A stretch of 64,000 nucleotides of DNA from Bimuria novae-zelandiae CBS 107.79 (GCA_010015655.1 ML976675.1:738144-802143); one strand, 5' to 3'. Positions 46,677 to 58,083 are shown, numbered from the stretch's first letter. Notes: generated by a model from the sequence alone, not told the origin. Program-made: numbers and translations.

Positions 46677-46866
46677 CGGCAAATTTCCGCCGCACCACTA
46701 CTTGGCGTAATAATTTCCCATCTACCACTGTTTCAGATACACTACCACACACGTGACGTTAGCTCGTAAAATTACCCAAATGCGACTGTTTCTATCCTAT
46801 ATGCCACAGCCCCTATCCTAAATACCACTATTCTATTAGTGCGCTTTGCGCCTCCCCTAGTTGCTT
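46677..46866 (+). repeat. MULE-2 left terminal inverted repeat
   Basis: About 190 bp including TTGGCGTAATAATTTCCC and CACACACGTGACGT. Inner border approximate. Confidence 0.82.
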
Positions 46867-47399
46867 TCGGATAGTAGACAAAAGCAGTTTTACATAAAAA
46901 GAAAGTCCGTATTATAATATTATAGTTATATAGTGTTAGGTAGTAGGACTTCTTATTATTTGCATTAAATTTAGCTATTTACTAAAACTAGAATAGCTTA
47001 TTACGCGTCTAACGCGATAAACAAGTTAATATATTCTAACGTAAGATTAATATAAAAAATAATAGCCTATTATAATAGCATCTTCTTAGAATTTACTTAG
47101 TATTTTATTTATTAAATAGACATTTGCGATATTTAATAAAGCTAAAGAGTTAATTTTTTACGTTATAGTAACCTAGAGGCTTTTATTTAAAGTAGCCTCT
47201 AGCAATTAGACAAGATTCCACGCTATTTACTACTTAAGCAAGGAAACTAGATATAAATTCCTTCTTTAAATTATTTATATCAATTAATCTAATTAATTTA
47301 ACCTTTAGAAATTAATCCCTTACACTTATAATCTTAGCTCTTATTAAGATTAAAGAGTATTAAAATCTATAAAGCTTATAATCTAATAATAAAGAAATA

Positions 47400-49250
47400 T
47401 AGTTAAGAGCAACTTTAAAATAAGGCTACGCTAGATCTAAACTACTAAAAGACTTTAGTACTTAAATTAAATATTATACCTATAAGCGTGGCGTATAAAG
47501 AAAGAGATTTAAAAGAGTGCTTTTATAAATAAAATATAGTTCTTCTAGCTTATCCTTCCGTTCCTTTAGGCAATTACGGATAACAGGCTTAATATTGATA
47601 TAGATTTAGAGGACGAAGGAAACTATGCTACTTTAAAAGTAAATATTACTATTTTAATAAATAATAATAGATCCTTTAAATAGTGGTATAAAGCACTAAA
47701 GGCTTATATTTAGGTATTTAGTACTCTCAATAGTTTATCTATATTAATAGTATCTATATGAAGTTAGATAACAATCTAGTTCTCCTTATTTTTATAATAC
47801 TTAACGCTAACGAGGAAATTCTACTATTAATATAAGAATTTACTAAAAACGAGTTTAAAGCATTATTGCTTAGCTTTTTACATAGCTTTAGAGAATACTT
47901 TCTAGGCAACTTTAATACTACTAAGAAAGAGTATAATAATGTTAAGTATTTTATAATTATTAGTAATTAAGCAAAAGGTCTAGCTCTAACTATTAAAGAG
48001 TTTCTTTTAAATGCTTTTTATTATTACTATACCTAAAATCTTGTAGAGAATATTGTAAATATATTAAAAAAGTTAAGAAGATATTTAGAGCTACTTGTCT
48101 AATTAAGTTAAAGACTAAATTTAAAGGCTTTTTAAATTAAATTTAGTTGCTTTCTATTCCTGCACATCACTCTCTAGATTAGTTCAATATAAAACACTAC
48201 GCAATATTATATACACCACTAGTTAATTTCTTATAGTTTAGTTAAATATATTCTAATATTTCTAAGTTAATAAATAGCGCATAGATAGTAAGTAGATTTT
48301 TTAGAAAGACTATTATTCTATTTAGACTAAGACTAAGCTATAGGATGCTCGCAACTTACTAATTCTTTATTTACTTTATTATATATAGATATATATAATG
48401 TTAAAATTCTACGAAAGACGTTATAACCCCTAAAAAAATAAAAAGTATACTAACTTTACTATAGCATATTTCTAGAAAGAGCTTAAGAAGAGTAATTAGT
48501 ATCTAATAACTTTTTAAAAGCGCGAGAATATAGTAGCTCTAGTATACTAAGTAAATCTAAAAAACTAAAATACTTGTCTTATTTAGCTTAAAGCTTAGAA
48601 ATACTCTTATCTTGCTTTTTAAAATTATAAAATTCCTTGTTGATATGCGATTACTATTTACTAGTTTTTTAATACAAAACCTAAGAATTATATTACTATG
48701 TTCTACGAGATATCTAAGTATCGTAAGTAGTATAAGTGCTCTCTATTACTTGTTTTACTAGATAATCTCGAACCTAATAGTATTATAAAGCTACCTTCTA
48801 ACGCTCCCTTACGAGGTTGCCTAGCCTAAAAAAATATAGTAAAGAATGCGGGAGACAGAGGTCTAAAGACTTAGAAATCTAGTATTATCTAATAATTAAA
48901 AGGAGTAACAGGATAAGGCTTAAAACTAATATTAATTAAACATAATATATTTTTAATAATATCTAAATATATTAAATTATTATAGTTAGATTACACCTAG
49001 CTAGCGCCGTCCCGAACAAGCTATACCTAATTAAAGCGTATTAACTTAACTTTTTAATAAAACTATATTTAGCCTATCTTTAATTTCTTAATCGCTAGAC
49101 TTAAGAGAGCACGGTACTTTATAGTAATAAATTAGAGCTATATAAGTAGGCCTTAAAGAAATTAAGATAATAAGAGAGCGTTACTAGGCTTAGGGAATTA
49201 GCGCTACTAAATAAGTAATAAATAAAATAAAAATAATAAATAAGATTAAC
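47400..49250 (+). pseudogene. MULE-2 transposase remnant with SWIM zinc finger
   Basis: Heavily mutated. In the C-terminal part (about 48590-48860) the frame can be read as a SWIM finger (pattern CxC...CxxH, partly converted to Tyr) with FQNYKIPC-like and ITIYQFFNT-like residues, then the segment SLLLVLLDNLEPNSIIKLPS (about 48735-48800). SWIM fingers followed by a basic tail end many MULE transposases. The catalytic part upstream is too decayed for residue-level assignment. Limits approximate. Confidence 0.5.
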
Positions 49251-49716
49251 CTTATAGAGCATAGGCATCTATAATAAAAGTAGTGTATTTAACTTTATAG
49301 TCCCTGTTTCCTAAACCTCTAGTCCCCTAACTAATTTTAGGCTAGTAGCTATAGCTAAATAAAAATAAATAGTAAAGCAGTAATAGCTCTTAAAAAAATC
49401 TAGCTACTTTATAAGTTACTTATATTAATTCTACCATTGCGAATAATATCTTTACGTTTAGTACATCTAGCTCTATTCTAAATATCATTATTAATATTAT
49501 ATTAAGGCTACTAGGTAGAAACGAAAGGCCTATAGTAAGTAAAGATAAAAAAAGTAGTATTTAAAGTAAAAAGCCTCTAGCCCTATTAACGCAATTAAGA
49601 AAAAGAGCTTAAATAGGCTAATTAATAGACTATAGATAGAGATTTAGATCTATTATAATATAATCTTTAACTTCTCCCTTTATGTAAAACTATTACTACC
49701 TTTATCTTCTGTCTAA

Positions 49717-49906
49717 AAGTGTTTGGGGGAGGCGCGAAGCCTACTAATAGAATGGTAGCATTAAGGATAGAATCGGTGGCATCTGGGATAGAAACAGTGG
49801 CATGTGGGATATTTTACGAACTGACGTCACGTGTGTGGTAGTGTACTCAAAACAGTGGTAGATGGGAAATTATTACGCCAAACAGTGGCAAGTTTGAAAT
49901 TTGCCG
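49717..49906 (-). repeat. MULE-2 right terminal inverted repeat
   Basis: About 190 bp, the less mutated end. It keeps GGTGGCATCTGGG and CAGTGGCATGTGGG, two imperfect copies of a short unit. AGCTATATAC follows. Confidence 0.82.
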
Positions 49907-49916
49907 AGCTATATAC

Positions 49917-50125
49917 TGTGTGGATCACGTGCACGGGCCGCACGTACGCGGGTGGCTCAAGCTTCTATACTGAACAGTCACAATCCTTGTCTCACTCGTC
50001 CTTCATACCACATTCGTCTTGGCAGAAGCCTTCGTCGCCACAATCTGCGCTCTGCATATGCTGTCAGCCAACACCTGCATAATGGGACAGCTGACACCTT
50101 TCTCAACTTTCAGATCAGCCAGATA
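49917..50125. other. Unmutated host DNA next to the repeat block
   Basis: Base composition becomes normal at once. Two plus-strand open frames here (49831-50206) overlap the transposon end and the antisense PAN gene and lack other support. Confidence 0.4.
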
Positions 50126-50865
50126 CTAGTTATGTTTGAACAGGGGCACCAAGTCTCCGTCCTTGGTTTCGCTCGTAACGAGATCACAATTCCGAGCGCC
50201 GTCTAAACGCCCACCAGGAAAGTAGGGCTGGTAGTAGTGGAACCCATAGCAATTCTTGTCTGCACCGCATTTCTCACCGCATTCGTCGGCATTCTTAACC
50301 GTGCCCAAAGCTCGGCGGGAACCCCTGAATTGGTTTCGGCACGATAATTTAAATTGATACTACTTCTCGTCTCCAAAGTCGTCTAATGCGTGTTAGTGAA
50401 TCAGGCAACACTCTGCCAGCGGCATGTTCACTTACAAACTTGGTTGTCGGATCCTGGTAGAGGACACAACATACCAGCGCTGAACGCCACTATGATTCGT
50501 CAACATGCATTCCGACGAGTGCGTGGTCTCACTGACTTTCCGATTCCACGGGAATGGCTCCGAACTTTTGCACACCGTTGTCCCACACGTATGGTGCAGC
50601 GTTTTCGGAAAACACAACAGAGCAGGCTGATGTGGTCGGATAGTACGTCAAGCCATTACTGTCGACCTGGGCGTCATGGCATTGTTGTTCGCATTTTTCA
50701 AGGCTATCTACTTTTGCCAACCAATGGTACGAACCCCCAGACTTGTCAACAATCAAGCCAATCAAGCCGATCTAACCAAATTTAGTAACATCTTAACCTA
50801 TGCGAGCTAGTGAATTACCATATTGGGTTAGACCGGCTTGATTGGCTTGATTGTTGACAAGTCTG
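50126..50865 (-). pseudogene. PAN/apple-domain protein remnant
   Basis: Two exon-like pieces on the minus strand show PAN/apple features. At 50765-50529, SLEKCEQQCHDAQVDSNGL and YYPTTSACSVVFSENAAPYV; at 50324-50126, NADECGEKCGADKNCYGFHY and NCDLVTSETKDGDLVPLFKH with a stop at 50126. PAN domains are disulphide-rich binding modules, common in secreted fungal proteins. A candidate intron (50435-50325) begins GTAAGT and ends TTCAG, but two in-frame stops (about 50529 and 50480) remain, and the upstream end runs into the inverted repeat at 50740-50863 without an ATG. I take it as a broken gene; an unusual exon structure is possible. Confidence 0.5.
50740..50863. repeat. 38-bp inverted repeat at the end of the PAN remnant
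   Basis: Arms 50740-50777 and 50826-50863 are inverted copies with one mismatch, around a 48-base loop. The left arm is part of the PAN reading frame, so the right arm looks like an inverted duplication of coding sequence. Confidence 0.8.
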
Positions 50866-50926
50866 CGAACCCCACGGTGCATTATGGCAGTAAAGTCAGT
50901 ACTCCTGGTCATTCAATTCGCGGACC

Positions 50927-51279
50927 TTATCGCAGCGTCAGCGGCATCCTGCTTGGTGCGGTTGGCTGATAGATGCTCACCGCTCCCTCCCAAGTGGGGC
51001 AACCTGCTTCTGCTCCACACTTCTTATCCTTTTGGATGCGGAATACATTCTCAATTGGGCTCTGAAGTCCAGGACCCAAGCGAGACTCATGATGATTCAG
51101 GAACTCGTAAATTTCAGAGTTCGTCAAAGCTTCCTGAACTGCAGGAGAATTGGGATCATCCTGGCTATACTGCGTGGTCAATGGAGAGCCTGTCGTTATT
51201 CAGACAGGCATACTTACCCTCCCATTTGAGGCAAGGCCCAGGCATATGCCTGCATAAGCATTATAGTCCGAAACAACAT
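50927..51279 (-). CDS. Candidate small secreted protein, two exons
   Basis: The ATG at 51279-51277 opens MLFRTIMLMQAYAWALPQMG, a plausible signal peptide. A 53-nt intron (51217-51165) starts GTAAGT and ends TATAG. Exon 2 (51164-50927) is in frame and gives QDDPNSPAVQEALTNSEIYE...FRIQKDKKCGAEAGCPTWEG before the stop. The total is 99 residues with two Cys close together. No family recognised. An alternative acceptor (CACGCAG) exists but breaks the frame. It lies next to the broken PAN gene and could itself be the start of a larger damaged gene. Confidence 0.42.
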
Positions 51280-51560
51280 GTCGACGCTCTCCGAAAAATA
51301 CGATGGGTTCGATGCGCTGGGTATTGTATATAGCCACAACTACCCTTCAACGCTAATATAATCCATCATTTTATAGGGACACTCATGCTTGGTGCTTCAA
51401 GGATCTGCAAGATCTATGATTCATACGATACTCGTGGTGTGCAAGATCTATGATTCATATGATACTCGTGGTGTGCGCTTCCGGGAGAAACGATGTCATT
51501 CTTACTGCGCTACATGGGATCTGCGATAGAAGATCCAGTCATTGAAATAGTCTGGAAGGG
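51280..51560. other. Intergenic DNA with a tandem duplication
   Basis: Nothing coding recognised. It contains a 34-bp unit repeated twice in tandem (51407-51474). Confidence 0.4.
51407..51474. repeat. Tandem 34-bp duplication
   Basis: Two adjacent 34-bp copies (51407-51440 and 51441-51474) differ at one position, C or T. Each starts GCAAGATCTATGATTCAT. Confidence 0.9.
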
Positions 51561-51567
51561 TACCATC

Positions 51568-51732
51568 GAAGGTTATGGTGGAACTGGTGATGTTCTGCAG
51601 CCATCGGCCAGAGGTCCGGGATGTATCGGAGGGAGCTAGGGCTGAGGCACTAGTACGAAAATTGTATGGTCACAATGCGCAAGAGCATCCTGTGACGTTG
51701 TCGTTCTCCCAGGCTCCTTACCAATTGCATTA
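51568..51732 (+). pseudogene. Short coding-like fragment, unidentified
   Basis: After a TAG that could be a splice acceptor, a plus-strand frame reads SGRVPSKVMVELVMFCSHRP, then EVRDVSEGARAEALVRKLYG, and stops at TAA (51730-51732). The amino-acid composition looks natural. No start codon or further exon was found. Confidence 0.3.
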
Positions 51733-53010
51733 AACTGTTCGTGAGCGAACGAGCCTTTGAAGAATTCGCAACCCATGGTCTGCTCATCAGCAGTTTTCAA
51801 TATCGTTATTAAATACCATGTGTCCAGGGAAAATATGCGAACAGACGGTGAGCAGTGTAAGCGTTCCTACAACTGCAAACCTGCGTCTGCTTCACCGATC
51901 AAGAGGGGTGACCGTGTATGTGCGACAAGAAGCGTCAATAGGATTAGTTACCGCGAGCTACAGCGACGGATAATATCCTAGTGCGTTTAACGTTAAAGGC
52001 GGTCATTACAAGGCACGTGAGCTATGGCTTCGAGCATGGATATTCACCGCGTGTCGGACAGCGATCCAATCTGGTAGACTTACCTTGACCACCATTTTCC
52101 AAAGTCCCCGAAGATTGGATGCGAAAAGAAATTCCGTGGAGGAGATGTAGGCAGGATTGCAGGCGTCGATGTTGATTGCGTCGCGGCGCTTGCGTCGTCG
52201 GCGCCCTTCGTAGGTACCTTTAGCCCTCACCAATATCGTCTAACATCATCCCTCGCGTCCGCTTGCCGCCGCATAACATTGACAAGCCGCCGCGCGGGAC
52301 GGCTGCCTCTCCCGGTGGGCCGCAATCAAACTGCATTGAGCTCTGTACTACGAGCGACGCTGTGTGCAACAAATGGAAGTTGGAAATCAAGGCACTATCA
52401 CGGCGCAGGGTTCTGCTGTTGGCTCCTTCGACACATGCATGTCCGCGTTGGCAGCCACCAATAAGCGACATCTTCCCGTCTTGCAGATCCCGTTGAGTGC
52501 GGAAAGTGCCCGTGCTTATTGCTGCAGTCCCTTTTTGATCCTTCTGAAGCCACGACATCGCCGCTTTCCCCGAATGAAACTGCCTGAACAGGATGTGGTT
52601 CCTCTAGAGCTCGTTCTCCCCTGTCTGTCAGATGAGCATACCCATGTCTGCATTCTCTAGCGACTTGACTGCCATACTGTCGACGATCCTTGAAGCGTGC
52701 AATTCCACTTACGTGCATACAGAAGCCAATGGTAGCTACCGCTCGTATGGATCCGTTCCGTTGTCCTGAGTGTACTTGACCGAACCTTCCCCCAGGCAGC
52801 CACTCCACGATCAAGCTTTTCTTTTTTTGTGTCAGATCGTTCAGTAATCTACTGGCTCTCCTACCGTGTTCGAGCACCCTACTCATTTGTCCTTGCTACC
52901 TCTTCGTCCACATATGTCTTGGTCCTACACAGTCCACCAGATAAATCGGTCCTTAGAGCAGATTGCGCTATGGTAGTATGTTGCAGCCACGATGATGTGT
53001 AGGTCATGTT
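51733..53010. other. Normal-composition DNA, no convincing gene
   Basis: Many overlapping open frames exist on both strands (the longest 52886-52398, minus), but all lack domain patterns, introns or natural composition, and many start at non-ATG codons. Confidence 0.35.
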
Positions 53011-53517
53011 GACAAGTACAGTCAGGACTTTCTGCACAGATCTGAAGCTGCCTTTCGAGCTCTACAGTATGATACCGTATCCTGATCACCTGGTTACCAC
53101 TCTGACCGCCATAGTGACCGGATTACTTATCTAGAGCAACAACAACAGTCGTCACAAGGCCCGAGCGATGAGCAAGTAGAGCAAGTACTACGCAAGATAC
53201 TAGCAGATCGCTTCAGCGATGGAGCGACCCAGCCTACGTTAAAGCCGAATGAGGGAAAAGATGGCCAGCACTTCGTCAAGCCGCCAGACAGCGCTTCAGT
53301 GCCCCGACCTCCTGCGATCGATCCCGCAGCGCTTCAAGTTGATCCAACGGCAGTGCCCTCGAAGGTGTATGGTCAGACTTTCCAGATGCTGGAAAAAGAA
53401 CTACATCGATTCCCGCAAACAGAGGTTTCAAAGTCAGCCCTCAAAGCTACGACTGTGAAGAATGAAGGAACAGCCAACTGTCCCGCACCACCACCTGACC
53501 ATGGTAGACCATGGTAG
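53010..53517 (+). pseudogene. Gln/Pro-rich coding remnant, unidentified
   Basis: A plus-strand frame gives DKYSQDFLHRSEAAFRALQY, a TGA (about 53083-53085) where CGA is likely, then SDRITYLEQQQQSSQGPSDE, a Pro-rich middle (PPDSASVPRPPAIDPAALQV) and a helical part (FQMLEKELHRFPQTEV), ending at the stop at 53515-53517. The composition is that of a disordered host protein. The TGA might instead lie in a very short intron (GTATCC...ATAG). The 5' end is not visible. Confidence 0.42.
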
Positions 53518-54888
53518 GCACCAGCCCGCTTGATTGGAGACAATCTCTGAAAGATGTAAATTCTCATCTTTATCGTCCATTCATATTCCTTCTCAGTCAT
53601 TGTCCGGTGAATCTGATGAGGACTGTTTCTTCGTACCCTGAACCAACACTACGCTTTGACGCCCTGTTGGAGACCAAGGCGATCTAGAATGTTTGATCGA
53701 TACGATCCACTTCGAATACAAATATCAGTGTTCAAGTTGGAGGAAGACCCACCATGCCGGCCAGCTCCCCCACTCGCCTGACTTGATACAGCTTAATTAC
53801 CAAAAGAAGCAATACTGTGATTCCGCGAGGTGGCACTCGAGCCCGAGAGCCTATGAATTGGGCCTCCCACGCAGTTCGTGGTGACAACCGCCCGTGTATG
53901 TGGATATCTGTTCCGACCCGCGCCACCCCACGTCTTTCGTACCCTTACGATTGGTACTTCTCTCGGGCTGGATTCCCACACTGTATCATCTTATATATTA
54001 AAATATGGGCCAATACTATATGGTTCACGATCATTGGCCTCCCGGCGCAAGAAACAACCCGAAGGCGCACTACGCTTGCACACCGACGTCCAGTCTCTCG
54101 TTGTTATTGCGAGGATCAGAGCTCGAGTCAATCGTGTGCTGCTGTGCTACCTCTGCCACTCTAGTCATATCCGCCTCGAGGCTCGGAACTCTATCGGAAG
54201 GTCACTGCCTGTGCTCAAGGTTCATCGAGTACCGAATACAGGCTCACTGAGGGAGCAGTGTGGCGACCAGCTGGCAAGTATGGCGACGCTTTGTAGCTTT
54301 CTAGGTTCTCAGTGTTGTATAAGTATCGTAGCATGGCTTCTTGTCGAAGATGGTTCTTCAATAGTTATCGCTTTGACATCGAAGACATTATACGAATAAA
54401 AACTAGCATATCGTGGTCTACCTAACAATGTGAAAAAGACCGATGGATCTTTAAGCTCAGAGAGTATGGGGAGTGAGCGTCATGTATGAGTTTCTACATA
54501 AGCTCTCAGTTATACGTTTTTTTCTCCTGTGGTGCATGTTTTACCGGGGCTTTGATACTAAATAGGACGATGAGTGAGGAATTCCACAGGGCAGTAAGAG
54601 TTAGGTATCCACGCATACCCCTAAATATCTGTTTTCACCTTATTCTCATGTTGGGTATGAGACTGCCTTGATTCTACGACGCGACCTACGTCTGAGCGAT
54701 GCCGCCCCTGTTGCTTTTGCGACAGGCAGGAGCAAGGCTCAAAGAGGCTAGCGCATTATGCCCACTACCGACTCGGCAGCACTTTCATCCCTCGAACTAT
54801 CTCACGAACCCCGCTTTCCAATCATCTGCAATAGCATCATCTGTAGCTACAGGGCATTATATCGTACCTATATCCCTTCCGGGTATCA
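53518..54888. other. Intergenic or decayed DNA upstream of the F-box gene
   Basis: Several overlapping open frames (up to 173 codons on plus, 53878-54399) have no recognisable motif and contradict each other. No promoter element is clear enough to mark. Confidence 0.35.
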
Positions 54889-55594
54889 ATGTCGCAACCT
54901 ACAGGCAGGAAGGACGCCATGGGTGCGGCTGAGCGGCTTCCCTTGGCTCTGCGACCACTCGATTTTCACAAGCGCATTGCCGTCAACGATCCCGCCAAGG
55001 CATATTCCAGGCATTCTACTCTCACAAGTCTGCCATACGAAATCCTGGAGGCGTGCCTTTTTCACCTTCCGGTCCAGGACCTTTTGCTCTGTCAGTGCGT
55101 ATGCCAGCGCTTCAGAAATATTGTTGCTTCCTCCCACCCCATCCGTCGTGCACTGTTCCTGGAACCAGCTCATCACAATGGGAACCTTGAAAGTTGGACT
55201 TTGCTCAAATTCAACCCTTTCCTCGCAGCGCAATTGGCCGGATCGTTCAACATCCGTGTCATTGGAGTGCACCGGGGCAAAGAAGGCGTGAAGATGGTGG
55301 CTCATATGCGATATGAGAAGGAAGCCCTGCTCGACGACGACTGGGCAGACATCCTTCTCCGTGATGAGGCAACTTGGAAGTCAATGCTGGTAAGTGCCAT
55401 ACACTACGTTCCCAGTCAATCTGCCATTGCTGACGTGTGTTGCCGTGTCGAAGGTCACCCAACCTCCTGCGACACTATTGATGCATCCCAGCGCAAGCGT
55501 GTTTTGGAAAACATCTCTGGAACAGAGTGCACCATTCTATCGTGACGACAATGGATTCACGATTCTGGATGCTCTGGATTGTGTAGACTGGTGA
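54889..55594 (+). CDS. F-box protein, two exons
   Basis: Exon 1 is 54889-55389 (167 codons) and exon 2 is 55454-55594; the 64-nt intron (55390-55453) has GTAAGT, a GCTGAC branch-like site and an AAG acceptor, and removal keeps the frame. The 213-residue product has an F-box at about residues 45-85 (LTSLPYEILEACLFHLPVQD followed by LLLCQCVCQRFRNIV). F-box proteins link substrates to SCF ubiquitin ligases through Skp1. The rest resembles the many short F-box proteins of Dothideomycetes, with WKSMLVTQPPATLLMHPS across the splice junction, a typical position. A further 3' exon cannot be excluded (GTGAGC follows close to the stop). Confidence 0.8.
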
Positions 55595-56248
55595 GCGACG
55601 TGTTATGCACTTGCTGTGAGTAGATATTCCACTATGGGACCCCCTCCTCAATGCGGGATTCGTTCAAGACGCCATGCTCCTTGCAATATACACTGCATCA
55701 TTTGCGACGCTCGTGTAAGCTCACCTTCATGCTCACCTGGCCTGGGCCTGCTTGCCTGCTTCCGGCAGCTGCAAGTTTGACATGGGGCATCCATGCTGGG
55801 CTCTCATCAGTTTCTCAACTGACTTACCCGTTTCAGACTGTCTGGTTGTCAGCACGCCCAGAAACGACCGGGCGCTTTTCGCGTCCGTGCACGGCACCCC
55901 CGCCAGCTCCCCACTAAATCTGTGCCTCGGGCATAAGACTCCGAGGCATCCTCGTGTCTTCAAGCAACGCCATCACTAGGCTCACGAACTTGTAACTGTA
56001 CTACCGTAATCTGATCATATCAGCCTCGGTGTTATTTATTCTAGGATAAAATTGTCCACATATACTGACACCGATCTCGATAACATCAGACGGCTGTTCA
56101 GATCATGCCTTGTCCACAACTTCGCAGCTGCAAAGTCACTAAAAGGATGGCCTCTCCAGTTCTCGGTCCCAACGACTTTAGCGACCACGTGTGGACCGTT
56201 ATCCAAATACGAAAGCATAGCAATCGCTTACGCAAAGGATTTGCTCTA
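55595..56248. other. Intergenic DNA between F-box gene and pogo-3
   Basis: Small open frames on both strands, none with family features. The frame 56052-56249 (plus) reads naturally (DTDLDNIRRLFRSCLVHNFA) and ends at the TA target of pogo-3, so it may be a coding scrap cut by the insertion. Confidence 0.3.
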
Positions 56249-58081
56249 ACGTAATCCACCAGTGAGCTGCGTACACCAGTGAGCTGCGCACCCCACCAAA
56301 CGCGTGCGCCTTTTTAACAGATAGCTAAATAACAACTGAATTAAACCTATATAAATATATGTACAAAATATTCCTAATTACTTATACACTAAGTCCTATT
56401 GTGGCCTTGCACATAGCACTTTAAGCACGTTAGTAGTACTTACTAATAGCTCTAAGATGCCTGGCTCTGGACATCTACCTACGCCCTTATTTCTGCCTCT
56501 ATAGCTAGCCTTTAACCTTCCTAGCCTGTAAGAGTCCCTCTTATAGCAATATACTATCGTTGCTGTTACCTCTTTTTCTCTTAGCAATAATTAGCCTAAC
56601 GTAGCTTAGTATTCTCCTTAGCAAGGATTATCGTAGAGTGCATCGCCATCTAATATCCTTTTACAAGCTAACCTAGAGCCTGACGTGTAGGGCTCTGCGA
56701 TTAATAACTAAGGAAGCTACGCAGTAGCTAGGCTTGCTACTATAGCTAAGTAACTATATAAGGCGTTTTAGTAGTCTAGCGCCTTTTACTATTAGCTTCT
56801 TACCTTAGGGGAGACGGCGTTTAGACTATAGTAAGTAACGATAGGACGCGCTTAGGATAGTATAGGATAAGGCCTACTACTTAAAAGCTACTTTTAATTA
56901 ACTACTCTAAGAAGACTAAAGCCCTAATACGCGTGTAGATATTAAGAAATTCCTGCTTATTAACGTGAAAGATATAATTACGCGCGAGCTTAGACACCTT
57001 GCGTCTATACGTAGCTTTAAGCGGCGCGTAGTAAGTAATATCTAGTGGCTATAGTAGATGTAAGCTATGAGCTAGCATACAGAGACTAATAATCTTATTC
57101 TCTGTATAGAACTAATTAAACTCAGGCGTCGCATGGCTGCTATAGCTATCTAGAATAAGCAGGCGATAGGCTCTAGCTAAGCGTAACATGGTCTAATAGT
57201 TAAAGTGCTTAAGCTATTCTAGGCTAAGCTTGTTAGTTATCTAGCTATTATCGCTTACTGCAAGCCTCCAATCGCCTAGGATAAGCTAATACTAGCTAGC
57301 TTAGTGTAGCTTTCTAGATAGTATAATAAATAGCGAGAGCGCCCAGCCTGACGCGCTAACATATTTAATTACTGTAACCTAGTCGCGATTACTAGGCTGT
57401 ATAGTAATTGCTCGCCCAACTTTATTAAAGCTTATAACAACCTTAGACGTGCTAGCGACCCCTATTATAAATCCTGTCTTATTAAAATTATATATGTCCT
57501 TATCTATTATGCCGTACTTCTGACGCGTGTCCTTAATAAGCTTAAACTAGGCTCTAAACTTAACTAGATTTTAATAAAGAACACGCTAAGCATGTAGCTT
57601 CTTATCTTACTTAGTTATAAGCTTTGCCTAGCTATTAATAAAGCGTGACACCTAGTTCTTGCTAATAGGCTATAGAGGCGGGATCTGGCCTTAAGCTTAA
57701 AGTAGGACGTCTGCTATTCGGCGCACATTAATAATATAGGGTGGAAAGCCTCGTCTATTAAGGTCTAGGATCTAGCGAATAAGAGACTACTCTTTAAGAG
57801 GTAATAGCTTGCGCTTATTAGACGTTGTCTTAATTCTAGCTTATACACTACGGAGGCGTAACTAGAGGATTAATTTAAGGACATTGTAGGCTGCTACTAT
57901 AGCGCAAATTAACTAATAAGGATAAGACTTAATTAAGACAAGGGTAAGACTAAGTCTACCTTCTTTTAATAGCAATTAAGCTCGTCGTTGTTAAGCTATA
58001 GTTAAAAAGGTGGACGCGTTGTGACGCGTTTTGGTGGGGTGCGCAGCTCACTGGTGTACGCAGCTCACTGGTGGATTACGT
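56249..58081 (-). mobile_element. pogo-3: distinct pogo/Fot1 transposon in host DNA
   Basis: 1833 bp flanked by TA (56247-56248 and 58082-58083). The terminal inverted repeats start ACGTAATCCACCAGTGAGCT and contain a tandem 17-bp unit, as in pogo-1 but of different sequence. The interior is RIP-mutated while the host DNA on both sides is normal, so the mutation stops at the element ends. Confidence 0.92.
56396..58000 (-). pseudogene. pogo/Fot1-type transposase of pogo-3
   Basis: The likely start is an ATA (former ATG) at 58000-57998. The minus frame shows YGIIDKDIYNFNKTGFIIG (about 57520-57463; family NFDETGF, Asp changed to Asn), LLILDSYSSHATPEFN (about 57160-57115) with the second Asp, and LHLLQPLDI (about 57080-57055) before PLKATYRRKVSKLARN (about 57040-56990). 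The C-terminal part from 56587 to 56396 is free of stops. Other stops are of the RIP type. Confidence 0.83.
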
Positions 58082-58083
58082 TA

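Larger units (their letters stand above)
46677..49906 (+). mobile_element. MULE-2: Mutator-like transposon with ~190-bp terminal inverted repeats
   Basis: The ends 46677-46866 and about 49717-49906 are inverted copies beginning CGGCAAATTTC. AGCTATATAC stands directly outside both ends (46667-46676 and 49907-49916), a 10-bp target duplication typical in size for Mutator elements. Its right border is also the right border of the AT-rich block. Confidence 0.85.

Noticed and set aside
52398..52886. 162-codon minus-strand frame
   Set aside because: Composition is not protein-like, no domain, competing frames on both strands over the same bases.
53817..54399. 115- and 173-codon plus-strand frames
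   Set aside because: They overlap each other in different frames, show no motif and have no intron or start support.
54758..55305. 177-codon plus and 139-codon minus frames over the F-box exon
   Set aside because: Shadows of the F-box gene, which has family motifs and a frame-keeping intron.
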